From Leptospira saintgironsiae (lineage in GTDB: Bacteria; Spirochaetota; Leptospiria; Leptospirales; Leptospiraceae), in NCBI RefSeq assembly GCF_002811765.1, contig NZ_NPDR01000002.1, positions 1 to 64,000 on the forward strand: DNA of 64,000 bases. Direction: 5' to 3'. The notes beneath the pieces were generated by a model. It ran no database searches and was not told the DNA's origin. It saw only the letters and a list, made by a program, of their open reading frames with translations. Below, piece by piece: positions 38,110 to 47,233 of this stretch. A program made the translations under genes and the position numbers. How positions within the stretch are numbered: position 1 is the first letter of the stretch; each line of letters begins with the position of its first letter.

Positions 38110-38911
38110 GGCCGATGCTCAAGATATGGATTTTCAATTTTTCTGCAAGGTTAATAAATTCGGAAGGATTTACAATTATAGTCTCTCCTTCTCGAACGGC
38201 GAGTATATCGCAGTTATTTTCACTCATTACTTTTAGGGTTTCTATTCCGACCGTAGGTAGATCGAATCTGGGATCTTGGCTTGGTTTGGAACTTTTGCAA
38301 ACTACTGCCTTTCTTTTTTTGGCGAAACTTCCGCCTCTTTTAATCGTCTGGTCTGTTCCTTCTACGGCTTCTACCGCTAATACAGATTTATCTACAACCA
38401 CTACTGCTTGGCCTATATCTAAGTGAGCGATCTTCTCTGCATACTCCATTCCGAAGATCACGTCTTCGATCTGTTTTTTGTCCAAGGATCTTTTAGTATA
38501 ACGTCCTTCTGGAAGTAATAATGACTTCAGATAGGTCTTTTGAGAAATGATATGAATTCCTTGTTTTTCGAAATCTTCCGCTACCGTTTTGAAGATAGAA
38601 TAATCATGACGGTTCACCATTCTTGCAAGTAGTGCCAGAGCTTTTAAATCGAAGTTCAGACTTTTAAAGATAATCTCTTTTTTAACTTTTCCTAATAGAA
38701 GAAGTCTATCTATCTGATTGGTCTTACATGCTTTTAATAACCCGCCAATCTTTACGATCCGAATTGGGATCACTCTATCCGGATAATTTCCTGGAGTAAA
38801 GTCAGACTCAGCTATGGAAAGAAAGAATGGATCTTCCCCTGCAGCGAGGGCCTCTCTCATTCCAATCTGAGGAAGATTTCCTCCTCCCGCTAATATTCCT
38901 AAACGTCCCAA
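38057..38911 (-). CDS. lpxI: UDP-2,3-diacylglucosamine pyrophosphatase LpxI
   Basis: A 284-residue LpxI (formerly DUF1009) protein, the alternative to LpxH, which cleaves UDP-2,3-diacylglucosamine to the 1-phosphate. RLGILAGGGNLPQ at the start, QAVVVVDKSVLAVEAVEGTDQTI and FDLPTVGIETL are family motifs. The start is a TTG at 38911, 2 bp after the fmdB stop: the first family residues follow it at once, and no ATG is available, so translational coupling is likely. It overlaps lpxB by 53 bp. Confidence 0.93.
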   Translation of the reverse strand: MGRLGILAGGGNLPQIGMREALAAGEDPFFLSIAESDFTPGNYPDRVIPIRIVKIGGLLKACKTNQIDRLLLLGKVKKEIIFKSLNFDLKALALLARMVNRHDYSIFKTVAEDFEKQGIHIISQKTYLKSLLLPEGRYTKRSLDKKQIEDVIFGMEYAEKIAHLDIGQAVVVVDKSVLAVEAVEGTDQTIKRGGSFAKKRKAVVCKSSKPSQDPRFDLPTVGIETLKVMSENNCDILAVREGETIIVNPSEFINLAEKLKIHILSIGRGNVSKINSTQKKLPKA

Positions 38912-38913
38912 AC

Positions 38914-39153
38914 TTAGTTGGAAGAAGAACCGGAGGAACCGGTGGAAGATTCAGAACTTTTAGAAGAGGATTTATTGTCTGTTACATAGAATCCGGAACC
39001 CTTAAAGATGATCCCTCCTACACTGGAGATTAATCTATCCACTTCTCCTGTTTTACCGCAGAGAAGGCAGGTAGTAATAGGGTCGTCCTTCATGGATTGA
39101 AAATGTTCAAAAGTTTGTCCGCAAGCCTTGCATCTATAATCGTAAGTAGGCAC
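38914..39153 (-). CDS. FmdB-type zinc-ribbon protein
   Basis: A 79-residue protein. The longer frame begins at 39213, but a GTG at 39153 with GAGGAAA 7 bases upstream matches the universal family start (x-PTYDYRCKACGQTFEHFQSM). Four cysteines (CKAC, CLLC) form a zinc ribbon; GSGFYVTD is the typical end of the domain, followed by a Ser/Gly-rich tail. Role unknown; members are proposed regulators. It lies between the SH3 gene and lpxI in one transcription unit. Confidence 0.88.
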   Translation of the reverse strand: MPTYDYRCKACGQTFEHFQSMKDDPITTCLLCGKTGEVDRLISSVGGIIFKGSGFYVTDNKSSSKSSESSTGSSGSSSN

Positions 39154-39178
39154 TGATTTTCCTCGCTCGATACTAAGA

Positions 39179-40609
39179 TCAAAATAAAAACTTAAATTGG
39201 AACGCTGCCGCATTCGAATCGGATTTTTTATCCGCTTGTTGTAGGCAGAGTTTGAATAGAGCTCCCTCTGTAGAGGTTAGCTCTTCTTCTGGAGAGATAC
39301 CTTGTAATACGGTTTTTTCTCCTACTAATAGAGACGCTGATATTGTCCCATTTGCTGAAAAAATTCCGAGTTGGAATCTCTTCTTTCCACCTGATCCAAG
39401 TATATACTTGTTCCTATTGATGGAAATACTCTCTCTATCAAGGTCAATTTGGTAAGCCGGTTTCCACTCACCAGGTCTTCCTGAATATAGTTTAAAAATC
39501 GGAACGGGCTCTTCTCCACTTAAACTTGCTGTTAAAAATTCTAAAGATCTAAAAGGTTCTTCTACAATCCTACAGATCTCTTTGTATTTTCCAGTTTTAG
39601 ATTTATATAATACGATTCCGTAATCTCCATCCATGGCTAACTTTTCAGTGGGAATATATTCTCCATGAAATCCTGGAGGGATCTTATCTTCTGTCCAGAA
39701 CGCAAAGTCCCAGGCTTGGCTTTTTTCGGATTGAGAGAATTCTACAAATGTTTCTTCAGCTTTTGCGGAAGGGTATGGATCTTCTTCTAAGAAGTGAGAG
39801 AAGATCCAGCCTGAGATCTGTAACTCAGGAATGTATACTTGGACCCAGTTTCCTTTTCTTCCTTGGACAGTTTCAGATCGAGGGTCCTTATCTAATGCGT
39901 AAAGTAAGAGTCCTTTTTTTAAACGAGCCTTACCAGGGTTCTCAGTTCCTGGACCAGTTCTGAGATTTGTATTTTCTCCAGTGTTCTTAAATCTGGAACC
40001 GAGCAATGTAGAATCTTCTCTTACGGAAAGAAAACCTAATAGTTCAGAAAGTTTGTTTTGGTCTCCATCTGAAAGTTTAGTCTCTCTTCTTAGAACTTTT
40101 TTCAGAACGGATGAATAGGAAGAAATTCCTAATGTGACTGGATTACTTTTTATAAATTCTTTTAGATCACGTAAGAATTGGATATCATCTTCCCATTCTC
40201 CTGCGATCTCTACTCTGGAAAGAATTGCTTTTTGTCTCCAATACCCACCTGGTCTGAGTTGAAGAATAAAAGGATCTTCGAATACAGGAAATTCTCCTTT
40301 GGATTCTATAGATTTTCCTGAACCGATACCATTTTCTTTTAGGAGTCTTGAGGAAATTTTAGATCTGTCTTCCGCATCTTTAGTGATCAGTTCTGCATTC
40401 AATCTAAGAAGAGATTGGGAACCGTAAAAAAGATCTTCAGGAGTAGGGGCGGTTGCTTTTTTTACGAGAGAAATTACTTTCTCCCATTTTTCCTTTTTAT
40501 AATATTCATAAATAGTGTCGGATGGCTTGGGCCAAAAACGAATGGTAAGCCAAACGATCAGCCCTAATAATACGATTCCGAATATAGAAAGGAAAAATCC
40601 GCGTTTCAA
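39179..40609 (-). CDS. membrane-anchored protein with bacterial SH3 domain
   Basis: A 476-residue protein starting at TTG 40609 (no ATG near). One N-terminal membrane helix (FLSIFGIVLLGLIVWLTIRF), a helical region, then an SH3_3 domain (NTNLRTGPGTENPGKARLKKG to QISGWIFSHFLEEDP, residues ~210-275), then an unrecognised beta-rich C-terminal half. SH3_3 domains in such proteins usually bind peptidoglycan peptides. It follows the TolC-like gene by 18 bp in the suc-tolC-lpx unit. Confidence 0.75.
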   Translation of the reverse strand: MKRGFFLSIFGIVLLGLIVWLTIRFWPKPSDTIYEYYKKEKWEKVISLVKKATAPTPEDLFYGSQSLLRLNAELITKDAEDRSKISSRLLKENGIGSGKSIESKGEFPVFEDPFILQLRPGGYWRQKAILSRVEIAGEWEDDIQFLRDLKEFIKSNPVTLGISSYSSVLKKVLRRETKLSDGDQNKLSELLGFLSVREDSTLLGSRFKNTGENTNLRTGPGTENPGKARLKKGLLLYALDKDPRSETVQGRKGNWVQVYIPELQISGWIFSHFLEEDPYPSAKAEETFVEFSQSEKSQAWDFAFWTEDKIPPGFHGEYIPTEKLAMDGDYGIVLYKSKTGKYKEICRIVEEPFRSLEFLTASLSGEEPVPIFKLYSGRPGEWKPAYQIDLDRESISINRNKYILGSGGKKRFQLGIFSANGTISASLLVGEKTVLQGISPEEELTSTEGALFKLCLQQADKKSDSNAAAFQFKFLF

Positions 40610-40627
40610 TGAGAACTACGAAGCCTA

Positions 40628-42226
40628 TTAATCCAAATGTGGAATAAGTTTTTCTGCATCCAGATCGAATCTTTCCAAAAGCATATTTTTTGCGATATAG
40701 TATCTCATTAGATCTATATTAAAATTAACTTTTGCTTGAGTAAGGCTGAGCTGGTCTCTCACCAAAGTATCCAAAGCATTCTTAACTGCGACTGCATCCG
40801 CTCTTCCTTGTTGGAAGCTTCGGACAACGCCGCTATAATAGTTTTGGGTTTCTCTTTCGGTGACTATGGAATTTTTATAAATTTTATAACTAGCTTCTAA
40901 AGAATCGATCCTTCCTCTTAGATCGTCTCTCACTTCATTCTTAACTTCGGTTTCTTTTAGGGTAGCTTGGCGAACTCCGATCTCGGAGTCTCTTCTTCCC
41001 GCAGCAACTCCCTTATCAAATAATGGATAAGAGAAACTTACTTTTCCGTTGAAGTCTTTGTAACGCGCAGATTGAACGCCATCTGTTGCGTCTGTAAAAT
41101 TTTTATCAGGGCTTGTGATTGTTTGAGCCTGAGAAGAAGCAGAACCAGAAAGAGTTAAAGAAGGTAACTGATCACTTTTTGCATTTTTTAGCATTAGCTC
41201 AGCGATCTCTTTTTCTCTGACTGCGTTTAGATAATCCGCTCTCTTTTTGTAAGCGATGTCCAAGTCTTTAGTATAGTCAGGCTTCTCGGGAATTTCTTCC
41301 ATAAGGTCTGTTTCTTCTGAAAGGTCCGAGTCATTCTCTAATTTTAAAGTACGAGCTAATTTTCTTTTTGCTTCATCTTTTTGAACAACAGCAGTTTCTA
41401 ATTGGCTATCTGCTTGTGCGAGTAGCGCGTTCCATTGGTTGACTTCGAATCCTTCCGAAAGTCCTAAACCTTGTTTACGCACTGTAAGATTTCTAATATT
41501 GCTTACGTTCTCTTTTAATCTGCGGAATGTTTTTAAGGACTGTAGTTTAACTGAGTAGTCCCAGAAATCCACAAGAGATCCTACGATCGCTTCAGATATC
41601 TGAAGAGAAACTTGGCTTTTCGCCATTTCTTTTTGATTGTCCAGGATCTTCTCCTGGTTTCTGCCCTTATAACCAAATGAGTTTTTCAATAAGTCTTGGG
41701 AAACTGTAGCAGTGATAAATCCAGTGTAAAGAGGGGGAAGTGCGAGTCCTGCAAAACTTGCAGTAAGAGGGTTACTCTTATCCTCGAAAGCGTTTGAGTC
41801 GAATCGTCTGTTTCCCGCTTCTAACTTGAAGTAGGTTCCAGTGGTACGGATTGTTTTTTCAATCCCCCCTTTGATCGTATCATCTGAAGTTTTTGTTCCA
41901 GTAAATACGTTGTTCTGGTTCAAAGGAAGAACAGTTTGTCTGAAACTTCCGTCAGCTACTAATCTCCAAGAATATTGGGATTCTGCTTTCAAGTAGCTTG
42001 AATCGGTTTTTGCCAATTCATATCTCAGGTTTTGTAGTTTGAAATTACTATCAAGAGCTCGTTTAACTGTCTCTTCAGTAGTTAACCTCAGGACCTTTCC
42101 GGATTTATTCTCTTGGGAGAATACTCCGGAAAATCCCGAAAGGAGGATGAGGCTCGAAACCAAAAAGACAGAGATAGTCTTTCCACTTATTGTTTTGGTC
42201 CAAAAATTCCCATTTTCTAATTTCAT
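40628..42226 (-). CDS. TolC family outer-membrane efflux protein
   Basis: A 532-residue exported protein with a signal peptide and the two long coiled-coil repeats of the OEP family (e.g. SLQISEAIVGSLVDFWDYSVKLQ, and near the C-terminus DTLVRDQLSLTQAKVNFNIDLMRYYIAKNML). It would form the outer-membrane duct of a type I secretion or efflux system. No adaptor or pump is beside it: it lies 29 bp after sucD and 18 bp before the SH3 gene. The RND pump at 52.6 kb is one candidate partner. Confidence 0.87.
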   Translation of the reverse strand: MKLENGNFWTKTISGKTISVFLVSSLILLSGFSGVFSQENKSGKVLRLTTEETVKRALDSNFKLQNLRYELAKTDSSYLKAESQYSWRLVADGSFRQTVLPLNQNNVFTGTKTSDDTIKGGIEKTIRTTGTYFKLEAGNRRFDSNAFEDKSNPLTASFAGLALPPLYTGFITATVSQDLLKNSFGYKGRNQEKILDNQKEMAKSQVSLQISEAIVGSLVDFWDYSVKLQSLKTFRRLKENVSNIRNLTVRKQGLGLSEGFEVNQWNALLAQADSQLETAVVQKDEAKRKLARTLKLENDSDLSEETDLMEEIPEKPDYTKDLDIAYKKRADYLNAVREKEIAELMLKNAKSDQLPSLTLSGSASSQAQTITSPDKNFTDATDGVQSARYKDFNGKVSFSYPLFDKGVAAGRRDSEIGVRQATLKETEVKNEVRDDLRGRIDSLEASYKIYKNSIVTERETQNYYSGVVRSFQQGRADAVAVKNALDTLVRDQLSLTQAKVNFNIDLMRYYIAKNMLLERFDLDAEKLIPHLD

Positions 42227-42255
42227 AACCTTTCCTCCGATCTAAAAGTATTAGA

Positions 42256-43140
42256 TTAACCTAATGCTTTTTTCATTTTTTCGCCGACTTCGGCGATAGA
42301 TTGGCAAACAGAAATACCTGCGTCCTGCATAGCTTTCATTTTAGAAGAAGCTGTTCCCATTCCTCCGCTGATGATCGCGCCAGCATGTCCCATCCTTTTT
42401 CCAGGAGGTGCAGTTTGACCTGCGATAAATCCTACTACAGGTTTTTTAACATGAGCTTTGATATAAGCAGCAGCTTCCTCTTCGGAAGTTCCGCCGATCT
42501 CTCCGATCATTACGATTCCTTTGGTTTCAGGATCTTCATTCAGAAGTCTAACTGCTTCTGTGTGATTCATTCCTGGAACTGGGTCTCCACCGATACCAAT
42601 TACAGTGGATTGTCCCAAACCATGTTGGGTTAGCTGTGCAACTGATTCGTAAGTTAAGGTTCCTGAACGAGAAACAATCCCTACGTTTCCTGCTTGGTGA
42701 ATAAAACCAGGCATGATCCCCATTTTAACTTTGTATTTAGGAGAGATCACACCAGGGCAGTTCGGTCCAACCAGTTTGGTTTTGGAATTACGAAGTGCGC
42801 TATACACCTTAAGCATATCGTGTGTTGGAATTCCTTCAGTGATACAAACCACGAGAGGAATTTCATTGAAGATACCTTCTAAGATCGCATCTGCTGCGAA
42901 TGGAGGCGGAACGAAAATGATAGAAGCATTTGCTCCTTCTTTAACGATCGCGTCTTTTAAACTATTGAATACTGGAACGTTTTTGCTCGCGAGTTCTACT
43001 GTTTGTCCGCCTTTGCCTGGAGTTACTCCTCCTACAACGCTAGTTCCGTATTCTATCATTTGAGTCGCGTGGAAAGAACCTTCTTTGCCGGTAATCCCTT
43101 GAACTACAACTCTTGTATTGCTATCTACTAATACTGCCAT
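42256..43140 (-). CDS. sucD: succinyl-CoA synthetase alpha subunit
   Basis: A 294-residue subunit of normal length. [14 protein letters not shown] is the CoA-binding loop, [10 protein letters not shown] and [12 protein letters not shown] are signature segments, and [17 protein letters not shown] contains the active-site His that is phosphorylated. It interconverts succinyl-CoA and succinate in the TCA cycle, generating ATP or GTP. It starts 26 bp after sucC. Confidence 0.97.
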   Translation of the reverse strand: MAVLVDSNTRVVVQGITGKEGSFHATQMIEYGTSVVGGVTPGKGGQTVELASKNVPVFNSLKDAIVKEGANASIIFVPPPFAADAILEGIFNEIPLVVCITEGIPTHDMLKVYSALRNSKTKLVGPNCPGVISPKYKVKMGIMPGFIHQAGNVGIVSRSGTLTYESVAQLTQHGLGQSTVIGIGGDPVPGMNHTEAVRLLNEDPETKGIVMIGEIGGTSEEEAAAYIKAHVKKPVVGFIAGQTAPPGKRMGHAGAIISGGMGTASSKMKAMQDAGISVCQSIAEVGEKMKKALG

Positions 43141-43166
43141 GTTATATTAAGTTAACCTTATGTTAT

Positions 43167-44339
43167 TTATTTAATGGCATCTGCCACTTTTTTAGCCGCG
43201 GTACGAAGATCCTCTTCTCCGATGATGTTTAGACCGGATTCGTTCAGGATTTTTTTACCTTCTTCCGCGTTGGTCCCTTTCAAACGAACTACTAATGGAA
43301 CATTGATGTTCACAGCTTTAGCAGCTTCGATGATCCCCAGAGCAACTCGGTCACAACGAACGATTCCTCCGAAGATATTGATAAAGATCCCTTTAACATT
43401 TGGATCTCCTAATATCAGTTTGAATCCGTTCGTAACAGTAGTAACATTAGCCCCACCGCCCACGTCTAGGAAGTTTGCAGGTTCAGCGCCAGCAAGTTTA
43501 ACGATGTCCATGGTTGCCATTGCAAGGCCAGCACCGTTAACCATACAGCCGATGTTTCCATCTAACTTAACGTAGTTGATATTGTATTCGCTAGCTTGAA
43601 CTTCCAAAGGATCTTCTTCGGAAACGTCTCTGAATGCAGCGTTTTCTGGATGGCGATAAAGTGCATTCTCATCTAAGTCGATCTTACAGTCTCCTGCAAT
43701 GATCTCATTTTCTTTTGTAAGGATCAAAGGGTTGATCTCTAATAAAGATGCATCTTCTTTAATATAAGCATTATAAACAGAAGTAAGAAGAGCTTTAAAA
43801 GACTTGTGAGATTCAGCAGGAAGTCCGAGATCAAAAGCAAGTTGAGAAGCTTGGTTTGGTTGTAATCCGATACCAGGATCTACAGCGATCTTCAGGATTT
43901 TTTCAGGATGAGTTTCCGCAACTTCTTCAATCTCCATACCACCTTCAGTGGAAGCCATGATGATTGTTTTGCGGATCGCGCGATCTAATAATACACTTAA
44001 ATAAAATTCCTTCGCGATATTGATCCCTTGCTCTAGATAAACTTTTAGAACTTTTTTACCTTCAGGTCCAGTTTGAGGAGTGATAAGTTGCATGCCTAGG
44101 ATCTTGTCTACAGCAGCTAATGCGTCTTCTTTAGTTTTGGTAACTTTAACTCCGCCGCCTTTTCCTCTACCACCTGCATGGATTTGAGCTTTTACGACTA
44201 CGACAGATGCTCCCGTTTTGGAAGAAACTTCTTCGTGGGCTTTTGCACCGTCTTCTTTTTTATCAATTACTACGCCGAAAGGAACTTTGGCGTTATGGCG
44301 TCTCAGGATTTCCTTGGCCTGGTACTCGTGAATTTTCAT
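43167..44339 (-). CDS. sucC: succinyl-CoA synthetase beta subunit
   Basis: A 390-residue ATP-grasp subunit. [11 protein letters not shown] begins the protein, [18 protein letters not shown] is the nucleotide-binding loop, [10 protein letters not shown] and [18 protein letters not shown] are family signatures and [13 protein letters not shown] lies at the C-terminal domain. First gene of a unit that runs sucC-sucD-tolC-SH3-fmdB-lpxI-lpxB with gaps of at most 29 bp. Confidence 0.97.
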   Translation of the reverse strand: MKIHEYQAKEILRRHNAKVPFGVVIDKKEDGAKAHEEVSSKTGASVVVVKAQIHAGGRGKGGGVKVTKTKEDALAAVDKILGMQLITPQTGPEGKKVLKVYLEQGINIAKEFYLSVLLDRAIRKTIIMASTEGGMEIEEVAETHPEKILKIAVDPGIGLQPNQASQLAFDLGLPAESHKSFKALLTSVYNAYIKEDASLLEINPLILTKENEIIAGDCKIDLDENALYRHPENAAFRDVSEEDPLEVQASEYNINYVKLDGNIGCMVNGAGLAMATMDIVKLAGAEPANFLDVGGGANVTTVTNGFKLILGDPNVKGIFINIFGGIVRCDRVALGIIEAAKAVNINVPLVVRLKGTNAEEGKKILNESGLNIIGEEDLRTAAKKVADAIK

Positions 44340-44427
44340 GAATCAACCTTGTTTTTTTGGATGTGAGTTCAGTTTGGAATGCTTTTTCTAAGGATTTTAC
44401 CTGGAAGAATCCTGTCCATCCCCTTTC

Positions 44428-44443
44428 GGTAGGAGTTCCCACA
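44428..44443. repeat. interspersed palindrome, TGTNGGAACTCCNACA family
   Basis: GGTAGGAGTTCCCACA, imperfectly palindromic, upstream of sucC. Confidence 0.55.
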
Positions 44444-44545
44444 TGCGCTTGGAAATGAACGGACAAACCTAGGTGCAACAGCGGGTTGGCTCTTTTCGTT
44501 TCCATATGTCTTCCTATGGAAGAACGTTTTTCCTCATTTTTATTT

Positions 44546-44563
44546 CACGCAAAGCCGCGAAGG
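44546..44563. repeat. CACGCAAAGCCGCG repeat fragment
   Basis: CACGCAAAGCCGCGAAGG; a near copy (GCGCAAAGCCGCGGAGG) is at 48425-48441. I recall this kind of sequence from intergenic DNA of many unrelated bacteria. Confidence 0.5.
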
Positions 44564-44576
44564 TCTTGCTTTTCTT

Positions 44577-44692
<116 letters not shown>

Positions 44693-44717
44693 TGACAATA
44701 CTTTGGAAACTGAACCA

Positions 44718-44765
44718 ATATATTTTCCGTTATTGCGGTATATTTTCTGCTATATTGTATATTTT
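44718..44765 (+). promoter_or_regulatory. three direct repeats upstream of the rhodanese-fold lipoprotein
   Basis: ATATATTTT (44718), GTATATTTT (44738) and GTATATTTT (44757) are spaced 20 and 19 bp, i.e. about two helical turns, 70-117 bp before the start codon. They could be activator sites or AT-rich promoter DNA. Confidence 0.4.
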
Positions 44766-44834
44766 ACCTGATTTTTAGGATCATTCTAAGCAGAAAGGGT
44801 TAACCCGTGGCTTGCCACGTTAGGAGAAATATAA

Positions 44835-46319
44835 ATGAAGGTGATCTATATTGGGCTGGTAAGCCTATTTTTGGGGACGTTTGTCTCCTGTGATTCAGGA
44901 GGTTCAGATTCAAATTCTGCGCTCGCGGTCTTGGCTGGTTTTGGAAATTCAATCCCGGTTAATTCCGCTTCGGATTTAACAAATGAATCTGCTGCTTCTT
45001 ATGATGATAACGAATGGGGGCTTGTCACTGCTTCTCGTTTGGAATCTTGGGTGAGCGATTGGCAAAACCAAAAGCCATCTCATATCAGTGGAAAGCTTGT
45101 GATCTTACAAAGTAGTCTCGCGAATAATTTTTCGGGAGATACAAGTGGGAGATCCTACATCAAGTCAGACAACGCGAACGGAGTTTACGTGTATCATCTG
45201 GATGATTTCCAAGCTGGATTTCGTTTCAACCAACAAAGAAATACAGGGCTTATTCGTAACTCAGTTCGTTATCAAGCGGACGGAGCAACTGTGGATCAGT
45301 GGCTGCAATTATATGGAATCAACTTGAATACGGACCTAGTAGTTTTTGCAGTTGGATCCGCAAACAATAACGGTACTGCTTATACGAATGGAAGCCAAAC
45401 CCAGGATGTTACAAGAGGGATCTATTGGCTTAGATATTGGGGAGCGGATATCAAACATCTTGCGATCCTAAATGGAGATATCAGGACCAATTTTACGAAT
45501 GCAACTTATCTTTCGGCGACCAAGGACACAGCTCCGAATGCGAATGGAAATTTCAGTGTTAAACAACTGAAGGTGGATAATACGATCATCACTCTTACCC
45601 TAGAGGATATCATTAAGATCGTTAAGAATAACGGTAGTGCTTCTGTAAGTGGACTTACCGGGACACAAATCATTGTAGATGCGAGACCTACAGCGCAGTT
45701 TGATCAAACAGTTGGGATTACTAATTCCGGGGTAAATCATATTACAACTGCATGGAATGATTCTGGCGCACCTGCAGCTGGTGTGAGTGGAACTCCTAAA
45801 AAGTATGTTTTGTTTGAAACTAGGATCAAAGGAGCAAAAACTTTCCCTTGGGCTTCTCTCTTAGATACTTCTGCTACTGGTTATAGATTTAAGGATAAGG
45901 TGACTCTTGCCGGGATTTTTGCAAATACTGGAACAGGTGGAGCAGGTTATACTGCGGGAGCTACGATCGTTTCTCAATGTAGAACAAATTTTGAAGCTCA
46001 GGTGAATGGGTTTGTTTCTCAGAATATATTAGGATATCCTACTGTATTCTATGACGGTTCGCTCGTGGAATGGACTTCACTCGTTGCTGAATATCCTGAT
46101 TCTACAGAAGGAACTAGCTTTAATAAACTTTCCTTAACTTCTCCTTTCAGAACGGATACTGCGGATTTGAGTTATGCTCCAAGTGGGGTCATTAATTATA
46201 ATTCACATGCATCCGGTGGAACTGGAAGCCCTTATGTGACAGTGGCTCAAGCGGATATCGATCCTACTGCGACCACAACTCGTAAGGCTCAATTGGCAGA
46301 TAAGGCTTATAAGTATTAA
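44835..46319 (+). CDS. rhodanese-fold lipoprotein
   Basis: A 494-residue lipoprotein with signal ending GTFVSC (Cys19) and a Ser/Asp-rich tether. Two divergent rhodanese domains can be traced: the first has WLRYWGADIKHLAILNGDI, the second IIVDARPTAQFDQTVG, ARIKGA-like RIKGAKTFPW and IVSQCRTNFEAQVNGFV, with Cys382 at the head of the active loop and LGYPTVFYDGSLVEW after it. Compared with usual sulfurtransferases it has long Gly/Asn/Thr-rich insertions. It would act on the periplasmic or outer face. GGAG precedes the ATG. An extracytoplasmic sulfur-transfer role like that of the rhodanese at 0.7 kb is inferred. Confidence 0.75.
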   Translation: MKVIYIGLVSLFLGTFVSCDSGGSDSNSALAVLAGFGNSIPVNSASDLTNESAASYDDNEWGLVTASRLESWVSDWQNQKPSHISGKLVILQSSLANNFSGDTSGRSYIKSDNANGVYVYHLDDFQAGFRFNQQRNTGLIRNSVRYQADGATVDQWLQLYGINLNTDLVVFAVGSANNNGTAYTNGSQTQDVTRGIYWLRYWGADIKHLAILNGDIRTNFTNATYLSATKDTAPNANGNFSVKQLKVDNTIITLTLEDIIKIVKNNGSASVSGLTGTQIIVDARPTAQFDQTVGITNSGVNHITTAWNDSGAPAAGVSGTPKKYVLFETRIKGAKTFPWASLLDTSATGYRFKDKVTLAGIFANTGTGGAGYTAGATIVSQCRTNFEAQVNGFVSQNILGYPTVFYDGSLVEWTSLVAEYPDSTEGTSFNKLSLTSPFRTDTADLSYAPSGVINYNSHASGGTGSPYVTVAQADIDPTATTTRKAQLADKAYKY

Positions 46320-46336
46320 GCTTAGTTAATAAAAAT

Positions 46337-46413
46337 CCTCTGTGTTCTCTGTGGCTCCGTGTTGTTTAAAAAGTGTAAAACATTTCGCACGGAGAACACG
46401 GAGTTCACAGAGG
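46337..46413. repeat. CTCTGTG-type repeat forming a hairpin between convergent genes
   Basis: The left arm (46337-46362) and right arm (46387-46413), built from CTCTGTG/CTCCGTG units and their complements, pair over about 25 bases with a few mismatches. Lying between two converging genes it may also end transcription in both directions. Confidence 0.65.
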
Positions 46414-46428
46414 GCTTGCAATTTTATC

Positions 46429-46875
46429 TTATAGTGAAGAAAGGATAGCAAGATCCAAAGAATAAGCTCCTCCACCTACGATTGCTAATGCGATCGCAAG
46501 TCCGATGGCTAATATTTGGAATTCGTAACCTTCTCCTTTTTGAGCTCCGAACCAGTTAATGAAAAAACCATGTTCTCTATGAACGAGTAGGGCAGCTCCA
46601 AGCATGATAATACCAATACCAATTGCGGAGACGCGGGTAAGTAGTCCTAGGATTAAAGCTACTGAACCGAATGATTCACCAATAATAACTAAGAATGCAA
46701 TGATTCCTGGAAGACCTGCAGTTTGAGTAAAATAACCGTAGGTTCCTTTGAATCCGTAACCGCCGAACCAGCCCAATAATTTTTGAGCGCCATGTGGGAA
46801 GATTACGATCCCGAGGGTTAATCTTAAGACCAGTGGGACGATATCGTTGCTGGTTGCTAATAATGTTTCTAACAT
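46429..46875 (-). CDS. DoxX family membrane protein
   Basis: A 148-residue four-helix protein with VPLVLRLTLGIVIFPHGAQKLLGWFGG and FGSVALILGLLTRVSAIG, the DoxX hallmarks, and HREHGFFINW in the C-terminal half. DoxX proteins are quinone-linked or redox-associated membrane proteins of mostly unknown function; some are tied to sulfur or thiol metabolism and oxidative stress. Two palindromes directly upstream suggest control by a MarR/HxlR/TetR-type repressor. It converges on the rhodanese-fold lipoprotein gene. Confidence 0.88.
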   Translation of the reverse strand: MLETLLATSNDIVPLVLRLTLGIVIFPHGAQKLLGWFGGYGFKGTYGYFTQTAGLPGIIAFLVIIGESFGSVALILGLLTRVSAIGIGIIMLGAALLVHREHGFFINWFGAQKGEGYEFQILAIGLAIALAIVGGGAYSLDLAILSSL

Positions 46876-46890
46876 TTTGAATACTTCCTT

Positions 46891-46936
46891 CTATTAATTC
46901 ACAAATTAATAGTTTATTATTAAAGTATATTACTTT
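46891..46936 (-). promoter_or_regulatory. two palindromes upstream of doxX, candidate operators
   Basis: CTATTAATT-CACA-AATTAATAG (46891-46912, perfect 9-bp arms) lies directly before the AAGGAAG ribosome site, and AAAGTA-TAT-TACTTT (46922-46936) is 10 bp further. Their position over the expected promoter suits repression. Confidence 0.55.
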
Positions 46937-47000
46937 GAATATGAAGTAATTCTTACAAGTTTTTTTCACCAAGGTCTAGCAAAAATCGGAAATTTTTTCA

Positions 47001-47013
47001 GGTAGGAACTCCT
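47001..47013. repeat. degenerate copy of the palindrome repeat
   Basis: GGTAGGAACTCCT keeps the left half of the TGTNGGAACTCCNACA family; the right half has decayed. It lies in the 358-bp gap between doxX and the DUF819 gene. Confidence 0.4.
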
Positions 47014-47120
47014 TTTCTGAAGTTTGCTTCGGATAAACTGCCGGGAATCGCCGATTTGGAGGGAAATTTTCGACTTTTAGAGATGATCAATATATGATTC
47101 GATGGCTCAGTTTATTAACC

Positions 47121-47140
47121 TGAATTTTCTGCAAAATTCA
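47121..47140. promoter_or_regulatory. perfect stem-loop in the DUF819 upstream region
   Basis: TGAATTTT-CTGC-AAAATTCA, 94 bp before the DUF819 start. Besides this and the doxX operators, the 46876-47233 gap holds nothing recognised. Confidence 0.35.
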
Positions 47141-47233
47141 ATATAGCAGAATTAAATCTGTTATTTGTGAGAGTTGGATTTGGGATGGTCCTTTAGATCT
47201 TTTTAGTACATTCGGAAAAGATCGGGAGAGAAG

